From positions 1-39,122 of the forward strand of contig JACMRG010000356.1 in NCBI GenBank assembly GCA_014376585.1: a stretch of DNA of 39,122 bases, read 5' to 3'. The translations under genes and the position numbers were made by a program. This document shows, piece after piece, positions 7,871 through 17,080 of this stretch. Each line of letters starts with the position of its first letter. Positions within the stretch are counted from its first letter, which is position 1. A model generated the notes under the pieces. That model was not told the DNA's origin. It made no database searches and saw only the letters and a program-made list of their open reading frames with translations. The stretch is from Opitutaceae bacterium (GTDB lineage: Bacteria; Verrucomicrobiota; Verrucomicrobiia; Opitutales; Opitutaceae).

Positions 7871-8395
7871 TTACGACTTCGCCACGCGTGTGACCTCGCG
7901 GATCCAGTCCTTCAAAATGTCCTTCTCGTAGCGCAGCGGGTCTTGGCGGTCCATCGTGAGACGCATGTCGAAGGCGAGGTCACGCAGATCCTCCTTGCCC
8001 TCTTTTACGATTTTACCGGCGGCGTCAGTCACCTTATACGTGAAACTCAAACGCGGCGCATAAATAGATTTCACAATGCGCACATCGGAGAACTGCGGGC
8101 CGCGCCACGGCTCAAAGTCCCCCGCAAGATCAATGTCGGTGAAGGTGACCATGAGTTTCTGGCCGGCTGGCAGCGCTTTGTCGGCGCGCTCCACGAGAAA
8201 ATCGCGGATCTGTTCGAGAATGGCGTCGCGGCCCTTGTCGGTCCCGAAGTCGCCATCTTTCACGTCCGTGAATTTTTCCGGGTGGTCAAAAATGACTTCG
8301 GTGCGGACGGGGGCCTTGGCGGTATCTCGGGCGCTCAGCGCCAACGGAGCCACCAATCCGAGTAAAACCACAATGAGGCGGGTAACGGTTTTCAT
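7871..8395 (-). CDS. DUF3016 family exported protein
   Basis: The 174-residue protein has a signal peptide (MKTVTRLIVVLLGLVAPLALSA). Its mature part resembles DUF3016, with the typical FDHPEKFTDVKDGD opening, VTFTDIDLAGDFEP in the middle and the RDLAFD/RYEKDILKDWI ending. The family is periplasmic and of unknown function. ATG 8395 is chosen over an upstream in-frame start at 8509 because it gives the signal peptide and avoids overlap with the preceding gene. The S4 gene follows after 8 bases, so the two are very likely cotranscribed. Confidence 0.8.
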   Translation of the reverse strand: MKTVTRLIVVLLGLVAPLALSARDTAKAPVRTEVIFDHPEKFTDVKDGDFGTDKGRDAILEQIRDFLVERADKALPAGQKLMVTFTDIDLAGDFEPWRGPQFSDVRIVKSIYAPRLSFTYKVTDAAGKIVKEGKEDLRDLAFDMRLTMDRQDPLRYEKDILKDWIREVTRVAKS

Positions 8396-8505
8396 GAGGG
8401 GTTGCGCTGACGGTAACCCAAAAGAGTTCCCACGCCAGCCCGCACGCCAGAAACTAGCTCCGCACCGACTTTGCCGCCACCCACTCGGCCAGCACGACCG
8501 CACTC

Positions 8506-9435
8506 TCACTCAAGCTCGTCCAGCACGCCGTGGAGCACCCGCGCGGCGATCTCCGCCACCTTAAGCTCGTTGTCGTCGATCGGGTTCTTCCCGTGCTGGC
8601 CGCCCGCGAGATCACTCAAACCCCGGATGATCAGCACCGGCTTGCGATTGGCATAACCCACCTGCGCCAGCGCCGCAGACTCCATGTCCGTGCAACGCGC
8701 CTGCCAGACCTTGAAAATCCATTCACGATACTTCGCGTTGTCCAAAAATACCGTCGAGGCCACGCCATTGCCTCCTACCGAGACTTTCACTACCCGACCG
8801 CTTTTCTTCATCGGCGGGACTTTCGGCGCCGCGCGCCTGGCCGCGGCGAGCAACTCGGCATCCACCGGAATCAACTCCAGCCGCTCCGATTTCTCCTCGG
8901 CACTATCCGTCGCTCCCGCACGCGTGATGCCGGTGCCCGTCGGGAAAATCATCCCGAAATTTTCCCGGCCCGGGGGCAAATATTCCGGACGCACATAGCC
9001 GCCCTTGCCGTCCTCATTGAGATAAGCCGCTTCACCGTGATTTGCCCACGCCTCGGGAATCACGACGTCGCCTACTTCCAGCGCCGGATCGGTCCCGCCC
9101 GCGACACCCGCGAAGAGCACGTGCGTGATCGGAAAATGATCGAGCGCAAGCTGCAGTTGGTAGGCGGCGTTCACCATGCTCACGCCCGTCCGACACACGA
9201 CCACTTCTTTCGCGCCGACCTTGCCGCGCCAGAACTCCATGCCTTTCACGACAGAACGCGTCCAACCGTTCGCAGGGTCCACGCCGAATTCCTGCTTCAG
9301 CGCCGCCATCTCGGGCGCGTAGGCGCCGCAGAGCGCGTAAAGCGGTTTGGCGGCGTCTGCGGCGCCCGCGGAACCGGCCAAAATCAAAAGGCCCAACGTC
9401 AGGGTGAGTCGGGAAAAACGAGAAGTGAAAACCAT
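8506..9435 (-). CDS. Exported phosphorylase/nucleosidase (PNP/UDP, MTA-nucleosidase-like)
   Basis: A 309-residue protein of the purine nucleoside phosphorylase superfamily, which cleaves the glycosidic bond of nucleosides such as methylthioadenosine. Visible motifs are FAGVAGGTDPALEVGDVVIP (the sugar/phosphate-binding GVAGG region) and CTDMESAALAQVGY (the Met-Glu pair binding ribose), followed by IIRGLSDLAG. A signal peptide (MVFTSRFSRLTLTLGLLILA, then GSAGA) is unusual for this normally cytoplasmic family but is known in a subset of secreted members that scavenge nucleosides. ATG 9435 is used; a TTG at 9450 is less likely. The DUF3016 gene follows after 110 bases. Confidence 0.82.
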   Translation of the reverse strand: MVFTSRFSRLTLTLGLLILAGSAGAADAAKPLYALCGAYAPEMAALKQEFGVDPANGWTRSVVKGMEFWRGKVGAKEVVVCRTGVSMVNAAYQLQLALDHFPITHVLFAGVAGGTDPALEVGDVVIPEAWANHGEAAYLNEDGKGGYVRPEYLPPGRENFGMIFPTGTGITRAGATDSAEEKSERLELIPVDAELLAAARRAAPKVPPMKKSGRVVKVSVGGNGVASTVFLDNAKYREWIFKVWQARCTDMESAALAQVGYANRKPVLIIRGLSDLAGGQHGKNPIDDNELKVAEIAARVLHGVLDELE

Positions 9436-9534
9436 GCGCCGATTCAGCAATCCCGGTGCCAGCGCGCCAAGGGAGTTTTACGGAAAAGCATCTCAACTAT
9501 TGCGTCACGTGTCCGCGTTGATTGTTTTTCGCGC

Positions 9535-10536
9535 ATGATGAGACCTCACCCCGCCTCGTTACTGCTCTTGGTCTGCCTTGCCCTAAACGCCCGCGCGGCT
9601 GAGCCGGCCGTGAAACTCACCCCGCTCGCCGACCGCGTCCGCGTCGAGATCGGTGGCCAGCATTTTACCGATTACGTCCACGGCGACGGCTCCTCCCGTT
9701 CCTACTGCTACCCCATCCTCGCCGCCGACGGCACGCCGCTCACCCGCGATTTCCCGATGAAGGAGACACCCGGCGAGGACACCGACCACCCGTGGCACCG
9801 CTCGCTCTACTTCGCCCACAGCATGATCGGCGGCGTCGATTTCTGGAACGAGGGCACGGGCGATGCCGGCAAATCGCCCAAAGACAAAGGCCACACCATG
9901 ATCGACGGAAAGATCGAAATCACCACCGGTGATATCGGCGTCATCCGCACGAAGGACCGCTGGCTCGCACCCGATGGCACTCTCATCTGCACCGACGAGC
10001 GCAAAGTCAGCTTCCACGCCAACTCCGCCGGTCGCTTTATCGACTTCGAAATCACCCTCAAAGCCCTCCCCGACAAACCCCTCCTCCTTGGCGACAACAA
10101 AGACGGCACCATGGCAATCCGCGTCGCCCAGTGGCTGACCATGCCCCACAAGGTCAAAGGCGTCGCCACCGGCGGCACCGGCCACATCGTCACCGCCAAA
10201 GGCGACAAAGATGCCGCCGCCTGGGGCACGCGCGCCGACTGGTGCGATTATAACGCCGGGCGCCACGGCACCACCTACGGCGTCGCCATCTTCGATCACC
10301 CCGAGAATCTGCGCCACCCCACGTGGTGGATGGCCCGCGACTACGGCCTCTTCGCCGCCAATCCCTTCGGCTGGCACGACTACGAAAAGGAATTCGCGAA
10401 AGATCCGCACAGGGGCGACCACCTCATCCCCGCCGGCGGCAGCCTGACGCTTCGCTACCGTTTTTTCTTCCACCTTGGTGACGAGAAGGTCGCCAACGTC
10501 GCCGCCAACTACGCCGACTACGCGAAGACCCCGTAA
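9535..10536 (+). CDS. PmoA-family (DUF6807) exported protein
   Basis: The 333-residue protein has a signal peptide (MMRPHPASLLLLVCLALNAR) and the family hallmark HPWHRSLYFAHSMIGGVDFW near residue 85. Despite the name, family members are not proven methane monooxygenase parts. They are common in Verrucomicrobia and Planctomycetes beside sugar oxidoreductases and are thought to act in carbohydrate or ester breakdown. A much longer frame open from 8530 is antisense to the nucleosidase gene and is rejected; the double ATG at 9535/9538 starts the signal peptide. It is followed after 19 bases by the Gfo/Idh/MocA gene, forming a two-gene unit. Confidence 0.85.
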   Translation: MMRPHPASLLLLVCLALNARAAEPAVKLTPLADRVRVEIGGQHFTDYVHGDGSSRSYCYPILAADGTPLTRDFPMKETPGEDTDHPWHRSLYFAHSMIGGVDFWNEGTGDAGKSPKDKGHTMIDGKIEITTGDIGVIRTKDRWLAPDGTLICTDERKVSFHANSAGRFIDFEITLKALPDKPLLLGDNKDGTMAIRVAQWLTMPHKVKGVATGGTGHIVTAKGDKDAAAWGTRADWCDYNAGRHGTTYGVAIFDHPENLRHPTWWMARDYGLFAANPFGWHDYEKEFAKDPHRGDHLIPAGGSLTLRYRFFFHLGDEKVANVAANYADYAKTP

Positions 10537-10555
10537 ACCCCCGTCCGCCTTTCTT

Positions 10556-12064
10556 ATGCCCCTACCCCACCTCACCCGCCGCCACTTCCTCCGCAACACC
10601 GCGCTCATTGGCGCCGCCACCGCCCTCTCGGCGCGCTCGTGGGGTCAGGTCGTCGGCGCAAATGGCGATATCCGCGTCGCCGTCGTCGGCCTCAACGGCC
10701 GCGGCAAAAACCACCTCGCCAGCCTCGCTAAACTCAGCGGCGTCCGCGTCGTCGCCCTCTGCGGCGCCGACACCGCCGTGCTCGCCAAGGTCAAACCCAC
10801 CGTCAACGGCGGCAACGTTAAGACCTACACCGACATCCGCGAACTCCTCGCCGCGCCCGACATCGACGCGATCACCATCGCGACGCCCAACCACTGGCAC
10901 TCGCTCATGGGCATCTGGGCCCTGCAGGCCGGCAAAGATATTTACATCGAGAAACCCGTTTCCCACAACGTCTGGGAAGGCCGTCAACTCGTCGCCGCCG
11001 CCCAGAAAACCGGCCGCGTCGCCCAAGCCGGCACCCAAATCCGTTCCGGCGCCGGCCTCCGCGAAGCCGTCGCCTGGACGCAGGCCGGCAACCTCGGAAA
11101 AATCACCGCCGCCCGCGGTTTTTGCTACAAGCGCCGCGACAGCATCGGCAAGACGTCCGCGCCCACACCCGTCCCCGCCACGATCAACTACGATCTTTGG
11201 TCCGGCCCCGCCGAGCTCGTCCAACCCCACCGCAACTCCAAGAAGAACGGCCCCGTCCACTACGACTGGCACTGGATTTATCTCTACGGCAACGGCGACG
11301 TCGGCAACCAAGGCATCCACCAGATGGACGTCGCCCGCTGGTTCCTCGGCGAGCCCGGCCTCCCCCGGCACACCCTCAGCATCGGCGGGCGCCTCGGCTA
11401 CAGCGACGACGGCGACACGCCCAACACCCAGGTCGTCATCCACGACTACGCCACCGCCCCGCTGATCTTCGAAGTCCGCGGCCTCCCTTCCAAAGCCGGC
11501 GCCGGCACTCCCGCCGGCGCCGGCTCCGAAGCCGGTTCAGCCAAAACCTCTGGCATGGACAACTACCGCGGCGTCGATGTCGGCAACGTCATTGACTGCG
11601 AGGGTGGCAGCATCGTCACCAACGGTTATTTCGCCGCCACCGCCTACGACAAAGCGGGGAAATTCGTCAAAGAGTTTAAGGGCGGCGACCGCCACATGCA
11701 GAACTTCATCGACACCGTCCGCAGCCGCAAAACCGCCGGGCTCTACGGCCCGATTGAAGAAGGCCACGTATCGAGCGCGCTCTGCCATCTGGGCAACATC
11801 TCCCACCAAGTCGGCCACGCCGCGCCTCCCGGTGAGATCTCCGCGAAAATCAAAGCCGACGCTCCGCTCGCCGAAGCTTACGGCCGCATGGCGGAGCACC
11901 TCGCCGCCAACCACGTCGATTTCGCCGAGACCCCTATGACCCTCGGCCTCCCGCTCACCGTGGACGCTGCCCACGAACGCTTCACCGGCGATTCCGCCGC
12001 CCCGGCCAACGCGATGCTTAAGCGCGCCTATCGCGCCGGCTTTATCGTGCCGCAGTTGGCGTAA
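10556..12064 (+). CDS. Tat-exported Gfo/Idh/MocA family oxidoreductase
   Basis: A 502-residue NAD(P)-dependent oxidoreductase of the glucose-fructose oxidoreductase/inositol dehydrogenase family. A twin-arginine signal (TRRHFLRNTALIGA at 7-20) predicts export in folded form with its cofactor. The Rossmann part starts at IRVAVVGLNGRG (39-50), EKPVSHNVWEG carries the conserved EKP, and GNQGIHQMDVARWFL carries the His-x2-Asp catalytic/substrate pair. A Gly/Ala-rich insert near residue 330 (SKAGAGTPAGAGSEAGSAK) looks like a lineage-specific low-complexity loop. ATG 10556 is chosen since the frame upstream overlaps the PmoA-family gene. Substrate unknown; pairing with the preceding gene suggests sugar modification. 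Confidence 0.9.
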   Translation: MPLPHLTRRHFLRNTALIGAATALSARSWGQVVGANGDIRVAVVGLNGRGKNHLASLAKLSGVRVVALCGADTAVLAKVKPTVNGGNVKTYTDIRELLAAPDIDAITIATPNHWHSLMGIWALQAGKDIYIEKPVSHNVWEGRQLVAAAQKTGRVAQAGTQIRSGAGLREAVAWTQAGNLGKITAARGFCYKRRDSIGKTSAPTPVPATINYDLWSGPAELVQPHRNSKKNGPVHYDWHWIYLYGNGDVGNQGIHQMDVARWFLGEPGLPRHTLSIGGRLGYSDDGDTPNTQVVIHDYATAPLIFEVRGLPSKAGAGTPAGAGSEAGSAKTSGMDNYRGVDVGNVIDCEGGSIVTNGYFAATAYDKAGKFVKEFKGGDRHMQNFIDTVRSRKTAGLYGPIEEGHVSSALCHLGNISHQVGHAAPPGEISAKIKADAPLAEAYGRMAEHLAANHVDFAETPMTLGLPLTVDAAHERFTGDSAAPANAMLKRAYRAGFIVPQLA

Positions 12065-12094
12065 GCTAAACGTCTATCCGAGGCGACCTGCTCG

Positions 12095-12715
12095 TCACGT
12101 CCCATACAGCCGGTCGCCGAAATCACCGAGTCCCGGAAGAATATATTTCTTCGCGTTGAGCGTGCGGTCGAGCGCAGCGACATGAACCACCGTGCCGGGA
12201 TGCTGCTTTTCCACTTCCGCCAAGCCCTCGGGTGAAGCCACGATGCAGACGAGCTGGGGGCTCACCGCCCCATGTTGCTTCGCCACCGTGATAGCCTGCG
12301 CCGCGCTACCGCCCGTCGCCAGCATCGGATCGACCAGAAATACCCGCCGGCCCGCGAGCGGCGGCAATTTGCAGTAGTAGTTGCGCGCCACCGCCGTCGC
12401 GTGGTCCCGCTCCAACCCCAAGTAGCCCACGCTCACATCGGGAAACGTATCAAGAAACGGCTGCACCATCCCGAGCCCTGCTCGCAGGATCTGCACGACG
12501 ACGAGCGGCTGGTGCGTGAGCACGTGGCCGGTCATCTCCTCCAGCGGGGTCTGGATAATTTTCTCCTCGGTCGGCAAATCGCGCGTCGCCTCGATGGCAA
12601 GCAACAGGCTGAGCTGGTAGGCGAGCGTGCGAAACGTCGCGGGCTTCGTCGTCGCGTCGCGCAAATGCGTCATGATGTGCGAAGCGAGCGGGTGGTTCAG
12701 AATATGAAGGGGCAT
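12095..12715 (-). CDS. upp: Uracil phosphoribosyltransferase
   Basis: A 206-residue enzyme (about the usual 208) converting uracil and PRPP to UMP in pyrimidine salvage. The PRPP-binding loop DPMLATGGSAAQAI lies at 129-142, VVQILRAGLGMVQPF near 74 is the flexible loop region, and YILPGLGDFGDRLYGT is the conserved C-terminus that binds uracil. ATG 12715 matches the family start; the frame extends upstream to 12850 through AT-rich intergenic repeats. Upstream lies a nucleoside 2-deoxyribosyltransferase-like gene on the same strand, which fits a salvage role. Confidence 0.95.
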   Translation of the reverse strand: MPLHILNHPLASHIMTHLRDATTKPATFRTLAYQLSLLLAIEATRDLPTEEKIIQTPLEEMTGHVLTHQPLVVVQILRAGLGMVQPFLDTFPDVSVGYLGLERDHATAVARNYYCKLPPLAGRRVFLVDPMLATGGSAAQAITVAKQHGAVSPQLVCIVASPEGLAEVEKQHPGTVVHVAALDRTLNAKKYILPGLGDFGDRLYGT

Positions 12716-12860
12716 GGTGGGATTTTCGATTTCGGACTCTCCATTTTGGATTTTCGATTGGAAACCTACGAGCAAACTGCACGCCGGAATCTGCCGGAGT
12801 CTGGAAATCAAAAATCGAGTTACCGAGCGTAGCGACAGTTCATTATCCAAAAGTCGAAAA
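12716..12860. repeat. Intergenic ATTTTCGATT-type repeats with imperfect inverted repeat
   Basis: The spacer between upp and the next upstream gene is AT-rich and holds four copies of a GATTTTCGATT-like motif in both orientations. Bases 12721-12739 and 12797-12816 form an imperfect inverted repeat of about 19 bases. It could fold as a long hairpin in the leader of upp. Such islands look like dispersed intergenic repeats, not protein-binding sites. Confidence 0.45.
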
Positions 12861-13553
12861 TCACAGCAAATCCCGCTCCACTTTACGCTCGAGGAAGTGT
12901 TCGAACTCCTTCCGCAGATCCTTCGCCTTGCCGCGCAGGCCGGGCATCAGCGCCAGCCAGTTGTAAACCTCTTCCCGCAGGTGTTTCGGCATCACCGGCT
13001 CCAGCACCCGCACGCGGTCCAGCGCCCGCACACACAGAGTCGCAATGTCGTCGCACATCTTCTGCGCGTCGGCCGTGCTGTGTTGGCCGGCGAGGCGGAT
13101 CACCTCGTCCAGCCGCCGATGGCGGCGTTTCAAAATCGTTTTGTAGGCGAGCAGGCTCGGCACGACGACGTTTACCGTGCGCGGGTAAAAACTTGCCATC
13201 AGGTTCCACGGATCGGCGCCGTCGCCCGCCTTCCGCAGATCGCTCCGCAAGATCACACACGGGATGTCGGCGAATTTCGCGAACATGAACTCGATGACGG
13301 TGCCGCTATCGAGCTCCGGCCCGTCAAAGTTGAACAGCGCGAGATCGCAGGCGAGCAACGCCCGGATGTCTTGATCGCGCACCGCCCGCGGCGTGGTGCC
13401 GCGCGGCTCAAAATCCTGCGGCAACTCGCACAGGTAACGGCCGTGCGATTTCTCATAAATGGCCTCGGCGAGATACGCGTTGCCGATGAGATGCTTGAGG
13501 GTGAACAGCTCGCTGGCGAAATAGACCGTGGAGCTGCGCGTTTTTTTCTTCAT
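12861..13553 (-). CDS. Nucleoside 2-deoxyribosyltransferase-like protein
   Basis: The 230-residue protein has the nucleoside 2-deoxyribosyltransferase fold in residues 9-110: VYFASELFTLKHLIGNAYLA, a DIRALLACDLALFNFDGPEL segment, and DSGTVIEFMFAK whose Glu88 matches the catalytic glutamate. The C-terminal 120 residues are helical, basic and not typical of the short family members, so they may be an added domain. These enzymes transfer deoxyribose between bases or hydrolyse nucleotides. ATG 13553 is chosen (MKKKTRSSTVYFAS); an upstream frame to 13598 adds nothing recognisable. It lies upstream of upp on the same strand. Confidence 0.75.
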   Translation of the reverse strand: MKKKTRSSTVYFASELFTLKHLIGNAYLAEAIYEKSHGRYLCELPQDFEPRGTTPRAVRDQDIRALLACDLALFNFDGPELDSGTVIEFMFAKFADIPCVILRSDLRKAGDGADPWNLMASFYPRTVNVVVPSLLAYKTILKRRHRRLDEVIRLAGQHSTADAQKMCDDIATLCVRALDRVRVLEPVMPKHLREEVYNWLALMPGLRGKAKDLRKEFEHFLERKVERDLL

Positions 13554-13640
13554 CGCGGTGGCGTCATCGACAAAGCGGCGGATTCGCGGGCCGGACAACG
13601 CTTTTTATCCGACATCATTGCTGCCCTCGACCCCCTTCGC

Positions 13641-16043
13641 TCACGGCTGCAACGTCATCATGTGCTCCGTCTTACCCGGCAGAAACGAAGTCGGCTCACC
13701 TCGGGCCCACGCCGCGTGGCCCGCGCGGTAGAAGGGTGAAAGCGGATGCCCGCTCTGCCCGCCCGGCATATGGAAAATTCCCTCCGCCTCGTGTCCCGGC
13801 GAAACCACGAACCGCTCGCTCGCCCCAAAACTCACACCCTGCACGCGAGGCATGTTGCTGTCGCCGGGCAGTTCGTCCGCCGGCATGCTCAGCCAACCGC
13901 TCAGCCACGCGGGTAGCACGCGCGCGAGGGGATGCTGGATCTTCACCGTGTTTCGCCGACCCCACGTGGCGCGCGCGAGGGGCGTGCCGATTTTTTCCAG
14001 GCTCATAATCACGTCGTCCACCGCGGCAACCAGCAGCGTCTCCCACGAGGTCTCGCGCGGACTCAACAGGTGGATCGGTTTGGCCGACAGCATCGCCCAC
14101 AGCGGCTCCTCGTAGGACAACCGCGCCCAACTAAACGTCGGATCCGCCTCCACGCAGGTCGCGAAAATCGGATCGAGCGCCCGCTTCGCCACCGCACCGC
14201 GCCACGTGCGCACCAGCCTGTAACCCACCGACTCCACGCTCGCCCGCGCGTCCCAGCCCTCCACCAAACGGCGAAACTCCGCTCGTTCCTTCTTCTCCGC
14301 GGTCGCCGCCGGCGCGAGCGCGGTCAGCAGCAAGTCCCGCCAGCGTCCGAGTGCGAGTGCGCGGTCATCGAGCTGCACCGCCAACAAATCCTTCGGCCGC
14401 GCTCTTTCGAGCGGCTTCAGGTCATCGCGGATTTGCGCGGCCCGCATCGCGTCATCGTAGCCACCGTCGCCCAGCGCCGCACGCGCCGCACCGCCCACGA
14501 TGCGGTTGTTCGCCGTCCACAAACGCCCGTCGGTCGCGTTGCCGCGCACGACGGGAATATCGTCGGGCGCGATCAGGCCGTCCCAGTGCCGGTCGCCAAA
14601 GGTCCAGATCGACGGCACCCGCCCATCGTAGCCCACGCGCTTCGGCAGACGGCCCGCGATCGTCCACGCGATTTCGCCCGCCGTATCCGCGACCAAAATA
14701 TTCTGCGGCGTAATCCCTGCACGATGCGCCACCGCCAGCGCGGCCGCGGTGTTATCAACCGTCTCCATCGCCCACAGCCCAAAGTTCAGCGCCTCGGGCT
14801 CGTGCGCGACCCAGCGTTGCGCGATGGGGTGGCCTTTGTCGTCAGCTCCGATCACCGGCCCCCAAATCGTCCAACGATAATCCATCGTCACCGGGGCCTG
14901 CCCCTTCACCGCGATGGTTTCATGCCGCACTTCCATCTGCGGCTGTTGTTCGCGGTTCGGGGCGCGGTAGATATCCGGCGAGATGCCTGTCTGCACGACG
15001 ATGAGGTCGCTCGCATCCGTGTGACTGTTCGTAAAACCCCACGCGACCCGTCCATTGCTGCCAGCGATCATGAACGGCACCCCCGGCAACGTGACGCCCG
15101 CCACGCGTCGCTCCACCCCCGCCTCAGGCCACACCAGCACGGCGCGATACCAGATGTTCGGCACGCCGAGCCTGAGGTGCATGTCGTTCGCGAGCAGGCC
15201 GGCGCCGTTGGCCGTGTGCGCGCCCGCGAGCGCGAAGGAATTGGAACCGGGATACTCGACCTCGGTGCGATCCGCCACGAACGATGTGACCTCGACGGGC
15301 GCGGGCTGCGGTCTGCGCAGATTGATCGCCTGCACCGAGGGAATCGCGGGCAAGGGCGCCGTGCTACCGTCGAGCGCCGCATCGCGCGGTCCGGCCGTCG
15401 GCGCGAAAAATGCCAGTGCCTCGCCACCGAGCGTGTCTTTCAATGTCGCGAGCAGCCGCTCCTCGGCCACCACTCCGCTTTGGAGATCGAGCGTCATCGC
15501 GAAGCCCATGAGCCCGCAATCCTCCGGCCGCCACGGCGACGGGGGCGTGCGCAGCATCAGATATTCAAACGGTTTTTCGCCCAGCGCCGTGAGCCCCGCG
15601 TTCACCCCCGCCGCGTAGGCCTCGGCGAGCGCCCGCTCGGCCGGCGTCGCGCGTTCCAGCGCCGTCCGCGCGAGCGCGCGGAACCCGTGGAGGCGCGTCT
15701 CCTTATCCAACGGCAATGCCGACGCACCGACCAGCTCGGCGAGTTCGCCCGCCGCACGCCGCCGTTGCAGATCCATCTGGAAAAAACGCTCCTGCGCGTG
15801 CAGCCAGCCCAGCGCGCGCGCCCCATCGAGCCGGTTGGCGCCTCGGATCGTCGGCACGCCAAGCGCGTCGCGCTCGATGGTCACGCCCGCCGCGAGGCCC
15901 GCGATGTGCGCCGCGCCGTCGAGCTGTGGACGGCTCGCACGCAGTTTAAAATAAAACCAACCGGCCGCTACCCCCGCGAGCAGCACCACCACACTGAGCA
16001 GGCTCGCGAGCAGCCGGAGACCGTTGGCGACGCGCGATGACAT
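13641..16043 (-). CDS. Penicillin acylase family N-terminal nucleophile hydrolase
   Basis: An 800-residue periplasmic amidohydrolase precursor. One transmembrane or signal segment lies at residues 9-31. The A-chain region (VTIERDALGVPTIRGANRLD, ALGWLHAQERFFQMDLQRR) precedes the autocleavage site PG|SNSFALAG, with the new N-terminal Ser at residue 267. NDMHLRLGVPNIWY and the RVAWGFTNSHTD motif follow in the B chain. Family members cleave beta-lactam side chains, acyl-homoserine lactones or other acyl amides; the substrate cannot be told from sequence. It follows the gluconokinase fusion gene by 17 bases, which suggests cotranscription. Confidence 0.9.
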   Translation of the reverse strand: MSSRVANGLRLLASLLSVVVLLAGVAAGWFYFKLRASRPQLDGAAHIAGLAAGVTIERDALGVPTIRGANRLDGARALGWLHAQERFFQMDLQRRRAAGELAELVGASALPLDKETRLHGFRALARTALERATPAERALAEAYAAGVNAGLTALGEKPFEYLMLRTPPSPWRPEDCGLMGFAMTLDLQSGVVAEERLLATLKDTLGGEALAFFAPTAGPRDAALDGSTAPLPAIPSVQAINLRRPQPAPVEVTSFVADRTEVEYPGSNSFALAGAHTANGAGLLANDMHLRLGVPNIWYRAVLVWPEAGVERRVAGVTLPGVPFMIAGSNGRVAWGFTNSHTDASDLIVVQTGISPDIYRAPNREQQPQMEVRHETIAVKGQAPVTMDYRWTIWGPVIGADDKGHPIAQRWVAHEPEALNFGLWAMETVDNTAAALAVAHRAGITPQNILVADTAGEIAWTIAGRLPKRVGYDGRVPSIWTFGDRHWDGLIAPDDIPVVRGNATDGRLWTANNRIVGGAARAALGDGGYDDAMRAAQIRDDLKPLERARPKDLLAVQLDDRALALGRWRDLLLTALAPAATAEKKERAEFRRLVEGWDARASVESVGYRLVRTWRGAVAKRALDPIFATCVEADPTFSWARLSYEEPLWAMLSAKPIHLLSPRETSWETLLVAAVDDVIMSLEKIGTPLARATWGRRNTVKIQHPLARVLPAWLSGWLSMPADELPGDSNMPRVQGVSFGASERFVVSPGHEAEGIFHMPGGQSGHPLSPFYRAGHAAWARGEPTSFLPGKTEHMMTLQP

Positions 16044-16060
16044 TTTAAGTGGTCAGCGAC

Positions 16061-17014
16061 TCAGAGCGCGTAGTGCTCACGGATTTTCCCCACCAACACC
16101 TCGACGGGCTCGGCCACATCAAGTGTGAGCGCATCGTGCGGCGGTTCCAGATCAGCGAGCTGCGAGGCCAGCATTTCCGGTTTCATGAAATGCCCCGTTC
16201 GCCCCGCGATGCGCTGGCGCAACAGTTCGGGCGTGCCGGTCAGATGAACCAACTTCACGCCCTGCGAGCGGCCGATGATGAAGCGCCGGTAGCTTTCCTT
16301 CAGCGCCGAGCAGGTGACAATGCCGCTTTCCCCGCGCGAAAGCGTGAGCGTGATATGGACGCGGATCGAGGCGAGCCACGGATCGCGATCCGCATCGGTG
16401 AGCGGCTTGCCCGCCGACATCTTGGCGATGTTGGACGGCGGATGAAAATCGTCCGCATCGCGGAAGCCCCAGCCGATCGCATCCGCGAGCGCCCGGCCCA
16501 CCGTCGTCTTGCCCGTGGAAGCCACGCCCATGATCAGCACCACGAGCGGAGGGCGCAGCTCCCAGCTCTTCGCCGCCACCGGATCGCGGCCCTCGTCATA
16601 GTCGAGGTAGTCGAACATCGTCTCGATTTTCTTGCCCGGATAACCGCCGCCTTCGCGCACCCGACGTTCGAGTGTCCCGCGGCCTTCATCACGCCACCCG
16701 CGTTTAATCATAAACATATTCCACACGAAACAATCGTCATCGGTGCGCGGCGTGCCCACGGCGTGCGCCCAGACGAGCACTTCCTCGTCCGTCTCACCAC
16801 GCAGCACCCGCTCCTTCAGATCCGCGTAGCTCACACCCAAAAATCGGCAGCAACGCGCGTCGAAAAATCCCGCCGTCGCATCGCCCACATTATCCCGGTA
16901 TTCCGCCGGCAGCATGCCGCGCGAGTTTAGGCGCACCTTGTCGAGCATGCGGCCGAAATAGACGATGCGACCGACTAGGGCGTAGGGACTGCGTAAACCG
17001 GAGACTTTGGGCAT
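16061..17014 (-). CDS. DUF5069-gluconokinase fusion protein
   Basis: A 317-residue two-domain protein. Residues 1-150 match DUF5069 (SPYALVGRIVYFGRMLDKVR; ARCCRFLGVSYADLKERV; ending ETMFDYLDYDEGR). Residues 157-317 are a GntK-type gluconokinase, which phosphorylates gluconate with ATP. It carries a P-loop GVASTGKTT at 163-171, FRDADDFHPPSNIAKMSAG, the LTDADRDPWL motif and a CSALKESYRR segment. DUF5069 is a small domain of unknown function common in this phylum. ATG 17014 is favoured because family members begin near this PKVSGLRSPY motif; ATG 17035 is an alternative. The small membrane-protein gene lies upstream on the same strand. Confidence 0.88.
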   Translation of the reverse strand: MPKVSGLRSPYALVGRIVYFGRMLDKVRLNSRGMLPAEYRDNVGDATAGFFDARCCRFLGVSYADLKERVLRGETDEEVLVWAHAVGTPRTDDDCFVWNMFMIKRGWRDEGRGTLERRVREGGGYPGKKIETMFDYLDYDEGRDPVAAKSWELRPPLVVLIMGVASTGKTTVGRALADAIGWGFRDADDFHPPSNIAKMSAGKPLTDADRDPWLASIRVHITLTLSRGESGIVTCSALKESYRRFIIGRSQGVKLVHLTGTPELLRQRIAGRTGHFMKPEMLASQLADLEPPHDALTLDVAEPVEVLVGKIREHYAL

Positions 17015-17080
17015 GGTGGAGAAAAGTAACGCCATTGAGAAAACCCACACGTCAATCCGCAACCGCGAATCCACACCCAC

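Noticed and set aside
13932-16040. Rightward open frame of about 700 codons
   Set aside because: It is exactly antisense to the penicillin acylase gene, Arg/His/Pro-rich and without any recognisable domain; a GC-rich shadow.
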